A program made the position numbers and the translations under genes. The notes beneath the pieces are model-generated. The model was not told the origin of the DNA and did not search any database. It saw nothing but the letters and a program-made list of their open reading frames with translations. Source: Lichenicoccus sp963693035 (GTDB taxonomy: Bacteria; Pseudomonadota; Alphaproteobacteria; Acetobacterales; Acetobacteraceae). From it: a DNA stretch of 64,000 nucleotides. The stretch spans positions 186,001-250,000 of the forward strand of contig CAXMMQ010000004.1 in NCBI GenBank assembly GCA_963693035.2, read 5' to 3'. This document shows, piece after piece, positions 51,819 through 60,300 of the stretch (the first letter of the stretch is position 1; every line of letters begins with the position of its first letter).

Positions 51819-52046
51819 CTACTCTGCCGCCGCTAGCAGCCCCTCAACCACCTTCAGGTGCCCCTTCGCGACCTCCAGCCGGGCGGTGAGTCGGTCAATG
51901 GTCCGCGTGTAGGGCTCGCGGACGCCCTGCCAGTACAGGCGCATCCCGCACTCGGCTTCCGCATCGGTACGCTCGCGGTCAAGCTGATCGACCAGCCGCG
52001 CCTGCTGGTCGACAAGGTGGGTGAGCGCGGTTTGAGTAGTCGTCAT
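51819..52046 (-). CDS. Small coiled-coil protein
   Basis: A 75-residue helical protein (MTTTQTALTHLVDQQARLVD ... RLTARLEVAKGHLKVVEGLL) with clear heptads. It lies 19 bases upstream of the UDG-like gene on the same strand. Function unknown. Confidence 0.45.
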   Translation of the reverse strand: MTTTQTALTHLVDQQARLVDQLDRERTDAEAECGMRLYWQGVREPYTRTIDRLTARLEVAKGHLKVVEGLLAAAE

Positions 52047-52239
52047 GGTTTGCGGGCTCCATGGAGTTGCGGCTGCCGATCCCGGGCCGGAATTTGCAAT
52101 AATGCACACGGCCAGCGGCTTAAGCGGTAGTCAAATTCACGGACTCGTGAAGACTCGTCGGGCGCGAGATGCTGCCCGGGATACGGTCAAGCTTCCGGTG
52201 GACCGACAGTATTGCCGCCGCGCAGGCGCGGCTGGCTGC

Positions 52240-52467
52240 TTACGCTCGCTCATCGGCTGCGGGTGGCATCGGATTGGCCGGATCAAAAAACTTCACGGTA
52301 GCACCGCGCTCGGTCAAGTACTTCCTGTCCACCCTTATCGCATCACCAACCGGAACGGCATCTAACCTGGCAATAAAAGAAGCGGTCGCGTAGCGCGATG
52401 AAGTATTGAACTCTTCTAGTATTGGGTTATACTTTGAGAATTGCCAGACCCTGTCTTCATTATACAT
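52240..52467 (-). CDS. Small protein of unknown function
   Basis: A 75-residue frame (MYNEDRVWQFSKYNPILEEF ... IRVDRKYLTERGATVKFFDP) with AT-richer base use than its neighbours. Its composition is protein-like but no family is recognised. It sits between the integrase and the coiled-coil gene, on the same strand. Confidence 0.4.
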   Translation of the reverse strand: MYNEDRVWQFSKYNPILEEFNTSSRYATASFIARLDAVPVGDAIRVDRKYLTERGATVKFFDPANPMPPAADERA

Positions 52468-52579
52468 GGATTAGGCTTCCTTTTATGGATTGGGTTGTTG
52501 TTGTAGCATGAGGCGTGGGAGGGCGTGGCGTCCCGCTGTATCGGCCCGGTGCGGGTCCGGCGCGGCGCTAGGTCGCTGA

Positions 52580-54112
52580 TCAGTCGAACAACTTCTCCGG
52601 CACTCCAACCTTCTCGATCTCGCGCGCCAGGCGGCGAAGGGACTCGCCGCGCACGCCGTACTGCCGACCGGTCGTCTTCCTGGCATGGCCCACGATAGCA
52701 TCGCGGGCATCTTCCGGCACTTCGGCCGCGCGCATTTCATCCTCGAACCGGTGCCGGAAGGCGTGGTTCGGCGCCTTGCGCTCATCATCAATGCCAACCG
52801 TCTCGCGCACCCACCGACCGGTGACTTGCCATGCCCGGCTGCCTCGGTAGCCGTGCACGTCGAGCCCCTTGTCGGGGAACAGCGGCCCGGCCTGATCCGG
52901 CATCGCCTGCACGAAGATCAGGAAGCCCTCGCGGATCAGCGCCGGGTGGATTGGCACGTTCCGTCGCTGGCCGGTCTTCACGCTCTTTTCGTCATCATCC
53001 TCATGCACCGCGATGAACCAAATACCGCCGTCCTGGCCGATGTCGCGCACCGAGAGTTGCAGCACTTCGCCGATCCGCATGCCGGTGAACGCCATGATCC
53101 AGGGCGCCCACCGCACCGAAGGTCGCGCCTCTTGCCGCGCCGCGTGCAGTATTCGGATGGTGTCGGCGTCGCTGTACGGCAGGCGGATGGCCGTCTTGCT
53201 CTTGGACAGGCGCAGCTTGGCGTCCGCGACGTTGACGACCAGCTTTCCCTCGCGGTGGCCGTATTCGAAGATCTGCCGAACCAACGACAAGCGGTTGTTC
53301 CACGTCGCGTTCGTCAAGCCGCCGGCCTTCAACTTATCGCGCCAGCCGGCAAGATCGGCCCGCGTGACTCCTACCGCGTCGTCATGGCCCAGGTGCTTGA
53401 TCAGCCCGTCGAGAATGTAGCGGGTGTCGGCGACCGTGCGCGGCTTGACTACCGTGCCGGTCTTCCAGCCGTCGAACAGGGTCAGCAGCGACACCTTGGC
53501 TGCGGCCGACGTTGCCGGTGCTGCCGTCTCGTCCTGCATCGGCAGGACAGTGCGCAGGGCGTGCAGGATGGCAAGGTCGCGGTTGATGTCGGCTCCGAGA
53601 CCTTTCAAGTCGGCCTCGACATAGGCGGCGCGCACCGGGTCGTGCATGGCCACGGTGACGGCTTGCAGCCGCTCGCTGGTGAACTCCAGGCCGACCAGTC
53701 GCAGCGCCTCGCGGGCATGGAAGGTCAACCGCTCGACCATGCCGGCGAGGTTCCAGGGCGTCCGCCCGTCCTCCATCATCTCGGTCAGGTCGAACACACT
53801 GGCATCTCGGCCACCGCGCTCCAGCTTGGCGCCGCTGGCGATCCAAGCCGACCACCGGGCGGCGATCTCGGCCGGCGTCAGGTTCACCGTATCGAGACGG
53901 CGCACCCAGTCAGCCTCCAGGGCGGCATACTTAGCCTGCGCCTCGGCCCATGGCTTGGCGATTGCCTTCCGGTCGGCGGTGCCGAGGCTGATTTTGATGA
54001 TGCCGCTGGACATGCCAGAGACGGGCGTGAACCGCGCCGGGATGCGCTTGCGGAAGTAGAGAATGCCCGTTCTCGGGTCCGGCCAAGGGGTGACCATCCT
54101 GATCTTTGCCAC
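52580..54112 (-). CDS. Tyrosine site-specific integrase
   Basis: A 510-residue phage-type integrase. The catalytic set is visible: Arg346 in AFTGMRIGEVLQL, His450 and Arg453 in NHAFRHRFEDEM, His476 in IVGHARKTTG and the nucleophile Tyr485 in GRQYGVRGE. A long N-terminal arm-binding part and a core-binding domain (TLFDGWKTGTVVKPRTVADT) precede it. Its start is 93 bases from the 3' end of tRNA-Thr and it reads into the island, the normal setting for integration at that tRNA. Confidence 0.95.
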   Translation of the reverse strand: MAKIRMVTPWPDPRTGILYFRKRIPARFTPVSGMSSGIIKISLGTADRKAIAKPWAEAQAKYAALEADWVRRLDTVNLTPAEIAARWSAWIASGAKLERGGRDASVFDLTEMMEDGRTPWNLAGMVERLTFHAREALRLVGLEFTSERLQAVTVAMHDPVRAAYVEADLKGLGADINRDLAILHALRTVLPMQDETAAPATSAAAKVSLLTLFDGWKTGTVVKPRTVADTRYILDGLIKHLGHDDAVGVTRADLAGWRDKLKAGGLTNATWNNRLSLVRQIFEYGHREGKLVVNVADAKLRLSKSKTAIRLPYSDADTIRILHAARQEARPSVRWAPWIMAFTGMRIGEVLQLSVRDIGQDGGIWFIAVHEDDDEKSVKTGQRRNVPIHPALIREGFLIFVQAMPDQAGPLFPDKGLDVHGYRGSRAWQVTGRWVRETVGIDDERKAPNHAFRHRFEDEMRAAEVPEDARDAIVGHARKTTGRQYGVRGESLRRLAREIEKVGVPEKLFD

Positions 54113-54205
54113 CGTTCAAGTGTGCCCACAATGTGTGCCCACCGAAGCCAGAAAGCCTAGGAAAACCAATACTTTCCGCTAGATCAATAGTCTAGAAGAA
54201 GGGCA

Positions 54206-54219
54206 TGCCGGGTGAGGGA
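54206..54219 (-). other. attR core within tRNA-Thr
   Basis: TGCCGGGTGAGGGA, the right copy of the 14-base direct repeat that also occurs at 35182-35195. It covers the discriminator base, the acceptor 3' strand and the edge of the T-stem. Confidence 0.75.
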
Positions 54220-54278
54220 TTCGAACCCCCGACCCCCTGATTACAAATCAGGTGCACTACCAGCTGTGCTAACCCGGC
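54206..54278 (-). tRNA. tRNA-Thr (anticodon TGT), integration site
   Basis: Read on the minus strand from 54278: acceptor GCCGGGT / ACCCGGC, D-arm TTAGCACAGCTGGTAGTGC, anticodon stem CCTGA / TCAGG around TTTGTAA, and T-arm GGGGGTTCGAATCCC. The bases after the discriminator A are TGC, so CCA is not encoded here, whereas the attL copy at 35179-35195 has it. The 3' end of the present gene therefore comes from the inserted element. Confidence 0.95.
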
Positions 54279-54378
54279 GACCTTGACGGGCAGTATGCCG
54301 GGCCGGATTGTATCCGCCAACCGGTCGCAGCATCCATGCGTCACTGATCCGGACCTTCACCGACAGAGGAAGCGGAGC

Positions 54379-54981
54379 ATGCGGCGTATGGTGCTGCTCG
54401 GAGTGCTGCTCGCAGGCTGCGCTTCGCAGTCGCGGCCCGTCACCATCGCCGTTGCCCTCGACGAGTTGCAGGACCAGTTGCAGGCGGCCGGCGCCGTCAG
54501 CGTCGTCGGCGTCGGGCCGATCCGCTTTGCCGAAGCGGCGCGCGCGGCCCAGTGCAAGGCACAGGCCGCGAACCCGGAGCTGCCGATCCTGACGCACGAG
54601 ATCACCATCAACCTGACCGGGACCTTCACCGCGACCGGCGGGTTCGCCCTCGGGCCGTCGATCACCGGCGGTCCGCCGTTCGGCATCTCGAGCTCGCTGG
54701 CGCGCGGACAGACGCAGGGGCTCACCCTGCCGCTTACATTCGCCGCCCTCTCCGAACTGCCGGACGTGGCTGCGGCGCAGCGCATCGCCCTGTTCAGCGG
54801 GCTGCCGGCCAAGGCCCGTGCAGCCGGCACGAGCCACGCGCTTGATGAGCGCGACGCCCTGCGACGGCAGACCAGGCGGCTGATCCTGGCCTTCGACCTT
54901 CGGCGCTGCCAAAAGGCGCCGGGGGCGCCGGGCGGCGTCTGGCATCCGCTCGCACGGGGCCAGCGCGTCCATCCAGGCTGA
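54379..54981 (+). CDS. Lipoprotein of unknown function
   Basis: A 200-residue outer- or inner-membrane lipoprotein. The signal MRRMVLLGVLLAGCASQS has a perfect lipobox (LAGC, Cys14). The mature part (TIAVALDELQDQLQAAGAVS, ILTHEITINLTGTFTATGGF) has no recognised family and may form a beta structure. The ATG at 54379 follows GAGGAAGCGGAGC. The reading frame ends in a Pro/Gly/Arg-rich tail that may reflect an altered 3' end. Confidence 0.6.
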   Translation: MRRMVLLGVLLAGCASQSRPVTIAVALDELQDQLQAAGAVSVVGVGPIRFAEAARAAQCKAQAANPELPILTHEITINLTGTFTATGGFALGPSITGGPPFGISSSLARGQTQGLTLPLTFAALSELPDVAAAQRIALFSGLPAKARAAGTSHALDERDALRRQTRRLILAFDLRRCQKAPGAPGGVWHPLARGQRVHPG

Positions 54982-55055
54982 ACACAGGAACCAGGGCCTA
55001 TGACTCCACGACGCCTGCGCGCCCTGCACCGGGCCGTCCGCGACGACAGTGCGGG

Positions 55056-55535
55056 GTGCGGTGGATGACCGCCGGGCGCGGCCTGACCCATGCGAAACTC
55101 TTCCCGGACAGCTTTCTGCGCGCGGGCGGTTCGCTCGAGATCCTCCAGCTCTGGGTCAACCTGCCGGCCCGGCTCAAGCTGACCGAGCCACGCTATGTCG
55201 GGCTGCAAGGCCCGAACATCCCGCAGTTCGAGCTCGATGCCGGCCGGGTCCGGGTGGCGCTCACCGCGGGCAAGGCGTTCGAGCGCGAAGGCGCGATCCC
55301 GACCCTTGTCGACATCACCATGATGACGGTCGGGCTGGACGAGCACCATCTTGCCGAAGTCGATGATAGCAGGGGCGATGACGTCGGCCTGACCGCCGAG
55401 CTCCCGACCGTGCTGCTGCTCGGCCATGCGGAGCCGTTCGGCGAGCCCATCGTCTCGCACGGGCCGTTGGTGATGAAAACGCAGGGCGAGATCCGGCAGG
55501 CGATCCGCGACTACCAGGCCAGCCTGTTCGCCTAG
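55056..55535 (+). pseudogene. Pirin family protein, N-terminally truncated
   Basis: The 159 codons match the second half of pirins, cupin proteins with a metal site: VRWMTAGRGLTHAKLFPDSF, LEILQLWVNLPARLKLTEPR and the C-terminal cupin VLLLGHAEPFGEPIVSHGPL. The first ~90 residues, including the HPHRDME-type metal-binding cluster, are missing, and the upstream DNA shows no such sequence. Without it the product should be inactive. It may have lost its start through the rearrangement that fused it behind the lipoprotein gene. Confidence 0.7.
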
Positions 55536-55562
55536 ACCTCATAATCCTGAAGGCGCTTTCAC

Positions 55563-57041
55563 TTGAACTCGTTTGACCGGATATTGCTGATCGGCACCGG
55601 GTTGCTTGTCCTGCTGCTGCTCGGACCGGTGCTAACCATCCCGCTGCACATCCCGATCAACTACAATGAAGGCTGGAACGCCGGCTTCGACACCCGCGCG
55701 ATGCAGCCATCGACCGCGCCGCTCTACCCCGGGGCCGACAGCTTCGTGTTCAACAACTATCCGCCGCTGGGCTTCTATATCGTCGGCGCCGCGGGGCTCG
55801 TGTTGCACGACATGATCGTCGGCGGCCGGGTGGTCGCCCTGGCGTCGCTGTTCTGCTGCGCCGGCCTGCTCGGCCTGTGCGTCCGGCGTCTCGGCGGCAG
55901 CGCCAGGGCCGGCTGCGCTGCCGGGCTGCTGCTGCTGCTGCTGACTGCGACCTTCTACCGCAGCTATGTCGCGATGGACGACCCGCAATGGCTCGCCCAT
56001 GCGACGATGCTCGCCGGCCTGGCGCTGCTGCTGCGCGCAGGCATCCCGCGCCGGCAGAAAGCGGTCCCGCTTAAGACCGGGCGGATCATCCTCGCCGCCC
56101 TGCTGATGACCGCCGGCGGCTTCATCAAGCACAACCTCGTCGCGTTGCCGCTGGCAACCACGCTCTGGCTCGCCTGGCTCGACCGTCGGCTGGCGCTGAC
56201 CTGGATCCTGGCCGCGGCCGCAGGCGCCTGCGCCGGGGTCGGGCTGACCGGCGCCCTGTTCGGGTCGGTCGCCTATTCGGATATCCTGCTTCATCCGCGT
56301 ATGTTCCAGGCCTCCCGGCTCAGCCTGGCAATCGGCGGCCTCGCTCCGCTTATTCCCATGGCGATCGCTCTCGGCCTGCTGCTGCGTCGGCGCTTCATCG
56401 GCGATGGCTCCGTGCTGGCCGCGCTGTTCGCGGGCGTGAGCCTGCCGATCGGGATCGCGGAGCGCCTGGGCGACGGTGTGAACTACAATGCCCACTTCGA
56501 GACCGTGATCGCCGTCTGCCTCGGCTTCGGACTGGTCCTGACGCCGCTGTTCGCCCCCCCGCTGCGTATCCGGCGGCAGCCGATCCGACCGGCGGCCCTG
56601 CTCGTCTTCGCATCCCTGCCGATTCTCGGCGCGATGCCCTGGCACCTGCCGGCCGCCTGGCGCGATGTCGTCGACCGCCGCGCACGGCAGGCTGCCTGGC
56701 AGCCGATGATCGCTCGCCTCGCCGCCTCGCAGGGGCCGGTCGGCTGCGAGATGCCGTCGGTCTGCATCTGGGCGAACAAGCCGTTCATCGTCGACAGCTT
56801 CAACCTGACCCAGAGCATCCTGAGCGGCCGGTCGCCGGAGCCGTTCCGCCGGATGGTCGCCCGGCCTGGCTATGCGATGTTCGAGTACAGCCCGAAACCC
56901 GCCAATCGCCGCGGATCGAACCCCGGCGCTGACCCCCTGATCGGCTCGTTCGCGGAGATCTACGCGCCGGTGGCAACCGGTCCGGACGGCGCGATCCTGC
57001 TCGCCCCGACCCCCGCCGCGACCAGCGCCGGACAGCCTTGA
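55563..57041 (+). CDS. GT39/ArnT-like membrane glycosyltransferase (inferred)
   Basis: A 492-residue protein with about ten transmembrane segments and a large periplasmic C-terminal part. The first loop keeps an acidic motif (PINYNEGWNAGFDTRAM), as in GT-C-fold transferases of the GT39/ArnT/DUF2029 type that move a sugar from a polyprenyl carrier. Family placement is by topology and this motif only. The TTG at 55563 is used as start. It precedes lptF and lptG, hinting at an envelope-glycan role. Confidence 0.6.
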   Translation: MNSFDRILLIGTGLLVLLLLGPVLTIPLHIPINYNEGWNAGFDTRAMQPSTAPLYPGADSFVFNNYPPLGFYIVGAAGLVLHDMIVGGRVVALASLFCCAGLLGLCVRRLGGSARAGCAAGLLLLLLTATFYRSYVAMDDPQWLAHATMLAGLALLLRAGIPRRQKAVPLKTGRIILAALLMTAGGFIKHNLVALPLATTLWLAWLDRRLALTWILAAAAGACAGVGLTGALFGSVAYSDILLHPRMFQASRLSLAIGGLAPLIPMAIALGLLLRRRFIGDGSVLAALFAGVSLPIGIAERLGDGVNYNAHFETVIAVCLGFGLVLTPLFAPPLRIRRQPIRPAALLVFASLPILGAMPWHLPAAWRDVVDRRARQAAWQPMIARLAASQGPVGCEMPSVCIWANKPFIVDSFNLTQSILSGRSPEPFRRMVARPGYAMFEYSPKPANRRGSNPGADPLIGSFAEIYAPVATGPDGAILLAPTPAATSAGQP

Positions 57042-57174
57042 TCGCGGCGCCGGTTTGTTCCTGCTCGCATCATCTGTTATCGCTTCGCGCGATGTTCCGA
57101 GGACAACCAGGCCCGCAGGGGTTCCCGCACAGGCTGCCGTCGCGTCTTGCAGCCGCACGGGGTGGTCGCCGGCA

Positions 57175-58251
57175 TTGATCATCGAGCGGTATCTGCTGCG
57201 GGAGCTGAGCAAGCCGCTGCTGGCGATCCTCGCCGTCCTGGTGGCGCTGTTCGCCAGCTACAGCACTGCCAGCTTCCTGGCGGACGCGGTCAACGGCCTG
57301 CTGCCCGGGGGCGCCGTCGCGAAGCTGACCTTCCTGAAGGTGGTGATCTCGCTCGAGGTCCTGATCCCGGCGGCGCTCTACGTGTCCGTCCTCCTGACCT
57401 TCGCCCGGCTGCACACCGATTCCGAGTTCGCCGCCATGTTCGCGCTGCGCGTGACGCCGGCCGTCATGGTCCGCGCGGTGCTGACCCTGTCCGCCGTCCT
57501 GGCGCTCGTGGTCGGCGGCCTGTCGATCTTCGTCCGGCCGTGGGCCTACCGGAACCTGCACGAGATGTCCGATCGTGCCGCCACGCTGCTCGACGTCGAC
57601 CAGATGCAGGCCGGCGCCTTCTATGTAAGCCAGCACGGTGCCCGCGTGGTCTTCCTCTCGCATCGCGACGGCCCGGGCACTCCGGCGCGGGACGTGTTCG
57701 TCAAGCTGGCCTACAGCGACCACGACGAGATCATTTCCGGCCGGCTGGCGAACACCGTGCCGGACGGCATCGCGGATGGCGGCTCGGACGTGAACATGAC
57801 CGACGCCGACGTCTACAAGCTCAGCCATGTGCCGCAGAAATCCGACGAGGTCCTGCACGTGCAGGCCATGACCGTCGACCCCAACAGCCGCAGCACCGCG
57901 CCGCCCGGATACAGCAGTGTCGCGGCGAGCACGGCGCGGATCGCGGCCTCCGGCTCCAGCGAGGATATCGCGGAATTGCAATGGCGCCTGTCCACGCCGC
58001 TCTCGACGCTCCTGCTCGGACTGCTCGGCATCCCGCTCAGTCGCATCGGGCCGCGCCAGGGCAGGAACCTGATCTTCGGCAAGGCCTTCGCGGTCTATTT
58101 CGGCTACTACCTGCTGTGCACATGCGCGCGCACCTGGGTGCAGCACGGCACCATTTCCGAGTTTCCTGGGATCTGGTGGGCACCGGGCATCCTCGGCCTG
58201 CTGCTGACGACCATGGCCGGACGCCGGCCTTCACTTGCTCACGGAAAATGA
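57175..58251 (+). CDS. lptF: LPS export ABC transporter permease LptF
   Basis: One of the two membrane subunits of the LptB2FG transporter that pulls lipopolysaccharide from the inner membrane. The 358-residue protein begins LIIERYLLRELSKPLLAILA, has the hydrophobic helices and periplasmic beta-jellyroll of the YjgP/YjgQ family (LHTDSEFAAMFALRVTPAVM; LQWRLSTPLSTLLLGLLGIP) and ends in three helices. A TTG at 57175 fits the family start; longer in-frame options reach 57055. lptG follows 12 bases on. Confidence 0.85.
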   Translation: MIIERYLLRELSKPLLAILAVLVALFASYSTASFLADAVNGLLPGGAVAKLTFLKVVISLEVLIPAALYVSVLLTFARLHTDSEFAAMFALRVTPAVMVRAVLTLSAVLALVVGGLSIFVRPWAYRNLHEMSDRAATLLDVDQMQAGAFYVSQHGARVVFLSHRDGPGTPARDVFVKLAYSDHDEIISGRLANTVPDGIADGGSDVNMTDADVYKLSHVPQKSDEVLHVQAMTVDPNSRSTAPPGYSSVAASTARIAASGSSEDIAELQWRLSTPLSTLLLGLLGIPLSRIGPRQGRNLIFGKAFAVYFGYYLLCTCARTWVQHGTISEFPGIWWAPGILGLLLTTMAGRRPSLAHGK

Positions 58252-58263
58252 ACAGGACCTGAC

Positions 58264-59328
58264 ATGGTCGATGGCTATGTCAGGAATGCCGCGGTCAAGT
58301 CCTTTGCCCTGGTCGCTGCATCCCTCACCGGGTTGCTCAGCCTGCTGGAGCTGGTCGAACAGCTCGCCTCGGTCGGCCAAGGGCACTACCGCCTGGGCAA
58401 TGCCGTCATCTATGTCCTGCTGACGGCGCCGGGTCGATTTCTGCAGATCACGCCGATCGCGATGCTGCTGGGCTCGCTGCTGGCGCTCGGGGCGCTGGCA
58501 CGCAATTCCGAGCTGGCCGCCATGCTCGGCCTGGGCATATCCACACGCCGCATCATCGGCTCGGTGCTGACGCCGATCATTCCACTCGTCGCGGTCCTGG
58601 TGATCCTGGCCGAGTTTGTGATCCCGCCGGCGCAGCGCCTGGCGCAGGACGGGCGAGCCTCGGCGCTGAATGCGACGTCCGCGGCATCAGGCGACAACAG
58701 CTTCTGGGCGCAGAGCGACCGGGAATACCTGAACATCGAGCGGTTCGATCGCGGCCATACGCCAGTCGGCATCGACATCTACAGCTTCGCGCCCGACGGC
58801 AGCCTGCTGAGCATCATCCATGCGGCCCGCGCCCAGCTTCGTCCGGACGGACAGTGGCTGCTGACCGACGTGTCCCGCAAGATCGACCATGAGTCCGAGC
58901 TGACGACCGACCATCTGCCCTGGCTCAAGTGGCATTCTTTCGTGACGCCGCAGGAAATGCAGGTTCTGACGCTGCCGCTCACCAGTATCCCGCCGACGGC
59001 GCTGTTCCGGGAGGTGCACCGGCTTGCGCTGAAACACGAGCCCACCGCGCATTACGAACACGAGCTGTGGGCGAAGATCAGCCTCCCGTTCACCCTGGCC
59101 GCCATGGTGCTGATCGCGGCGGCGTTCGTGTTCGGCGCCGGGCGGACCCAGACCACCGGCAGGAGCCTCGCCTTCGGCGTCGCATTCGGGGTCGCGTTCT
59201 CGCTTGGCCAGCTCATCTTCAGCCGGCTCGGCCTGCTGCTCGATCTCAACGCCGCGCTCACCGCCCTGACACCCGCCCTGCTGACGATGTGGTTGTCGCT
59301 ATACCTGTTCCGCTCAACCGCCCGGTAA
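58264..59328 (+). CDS. lptG: LPS export ABC transporter permease LptG
   Basis: Partner of LptF in LPS export. The 354-residue protein has the family topology: YVRNAAVKSFALVAASLTGL, a PGRFLQITPIAMLLGSLLAL helix, RNSELAAMLGLGISTRRIIG coupling helix, a periplasmic jellyroll and C-terminal helices (YEHELWAKISLPFTLAAMVL; FSRLGLLLDLNAALTALTPA). It lies 12 bases after lptF. The ATPase gene lptB is not in the window. Confidence 0.88.
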   Translation: MVDGYVRNAAVKSFALVAASLTGLLSLLELVEQLASVGQGHYRLGNAVIYVLLTAPGRFLQITPIAMLLGSLLALGALARNSELAAMLGLGISTRRIIGSVLTPIIPLVAVLVILAEFVIPPAQRLAQDGRASALNATSAASGDNSFWAQSDREYLNIERFDRGHTPVGIDIYSFAPDGSLLSIIHAARAQLRPDGQWLLTDVSRKIDHESELTTDHLPWLKWHSFVTPQEMQVLTLPLTSIPPTALFREVHRLALKHEPTAHYEHELWAKISLPFTLAAMVLIAAAFVFGAGRTQTTGRSLAFGVAFGVAFSLGQLIFSRLGLLLDLNAALTALTPALLTMWLSLYLFRSTAR

Positions 59329-59416
59329 GGCTGCTTGCAAACGGCTGCTGCTGGCGATCCGACGGGCTCGGCACTGCGTGCCGCTCTCATCCAGCATCAG
59401 CCGTTTTCAAGCAGCC
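59329..59416. terminator. Long inverted repeat between convergent genes
   Basis: Arms at 59329-59354 and 59391-59416 pair over 26 bases with about two mismatches (GGCTGCTTGCAAACGGCTG against the reverse complement of CAGCCGTTTTCAAGCAGCC). It fills the whole gap between the lptG stop and the convergent phosphotransferase gene and is a likely bidirectional terminator or a mobile palindrome. Confidence 0.6.
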
Positions 59417-60295
59417 TTACGCCTCCGATCCAAGGGTTGCGCAGAAGCAAAGGTAGAGCGCCTTTTGGGTGCGTAGCAGCAGCACCAGAACGATGCCGAA
59501 GCCGAGTATCTCCGCATAGAAGTAGAAAAGCGGGATGCCGCTTATCGTGAACAGGAAGATGCCGATGGTGCGGTAGTTCGCCGACATGATCGACCATCTT
59601 CGCAACGCGGGGGCGAAGATCGTGCGATAGCGCTCTCGCAGGGCGGCGGCACGCTCGGGATGCGACGTCAGGCTGGCGAAAAAATCCTGCCTCAGGTCGG
59701 GACCGGGAACCCTGGCGACTGATTGCAGCCAGGCATAGGCACGAAAGAACTGCCGGAAGGTCCTTGCCAGGCCGGACCCGGCATCGACCTTGGTTGCCGG
59801 TGCCGACGGTCGGCGCCCCCAGCCCCAGACCTCGTACTCCTCGCGCTGCTTCTCGTAGGTTGCCGACTGGGCGGCATGGCACAGTCCGGCGAGCACGACG
59901 ACGGCCCAGACCCAGGTGCCATGTCGGGCGGCGAGCTCATACGCGAGGGCCGAATACACGCCGATGAAGGTCACGTAGTCGCAGACGCCGTCGAGAATCT
60001 TTCCAAGCTCCGATTGCCTGCCGGTCAGGCGCGCGAGCTGACCGTCGGCGCCGTCCATGACGTGCCACAGGATCATCAGGCAGAAGCCGGCGACGACGCA
60101 GATGGTGCGGTCGTAATGCAGGTAGGCCATCCCGGCGCCGATCCCGCAGGCCATCCCGAACAGCGAGACCGCATTGGGCGCGACGCCGACCCGCGCGAAC
60201 AGGCGGACCAGATGGCCCGCGATCGGGTGGATGAAGAGGCGGTTGGTGAATTCCTCTATTTCCAGGGTGCGCCTGACCGGTTGTGCCGCAGACAC
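59417..60295 (-). CDS. CDP-alcohol phosphotransferase, probably using CDP-inositol
   Basis: An integral membrane enzyme of 292 residues with the complete CDP-OH_P signature: Asp81, Asp84-Gly85, Ala88-Arg89, Gly98, Asp102 and Asp106 in DGADGQLARLTGRQ...GKILDGVCDY. Several transmembrane helices follow. The GTG at 60295 places it 5 bases after the nucleotidyltransferase stop. With inositol-1-phosphate synthase and a sugar-alcohol nucleotidyltransferase in the same operon, the donor is most simply CDP-inositol, as in di-myo-inositol phosphate synthases. The acceptor is unknown and could be inositol phosphate or a lipid or glycan. Confidence 0.85.
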   Translation of the reverse strand: MSAAQPVRRTLEIEEFTNRLFIHPIAGHLVRLFARVGVAPNAVSLFGMACGIGAGMAYLHYDRTICVVAGFCLMILWHVMDGADGQLARLTGRQSELGKILDGVCDYVTFIGVYSALAYELAARHGTWVWAVVVLAGLCHAAQSATYEKQREEYEVWGWGRRPSAPATKVDAGSGLARTFRQFFRAYAWLQSVARVPGPDLRQDFFASLTSHPERAAALRERYRTIFAPALRRWSIMSANYRTIGIFLFTISGIPLFYFYAEILGFGIVLVLLLRTQKALYLCFCATLGSEA

Positions 60296-60300
60296 CGCGA

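Larger units (their letters stand above)
35182..54219. mobile_element. 19-kb integrated element in tRNA-Thr (satellite-like or replicating island)
   Basis: The borders are a 14-base direct repeat, TGCCGGGTGAGGGA, at 35182-35195 and 54206-54219. The right copy is the 3' end of tRNA-Thr, with the tyrosine integrase gene just inside it, reading into the element. Contents are a methyltransferase-nuclease fusion, many small unknown genes, a serine recombinase, a primase and helicase-like ATPase with an iteron-like origin, an AlpA-like regulator and a ParB-like protein. No phage structural or packaging gene is recognised with confidence and no conjugation genes are seen. Its own replication module suggests a phage satellite or P4-like element. 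Confidence 0.8.
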
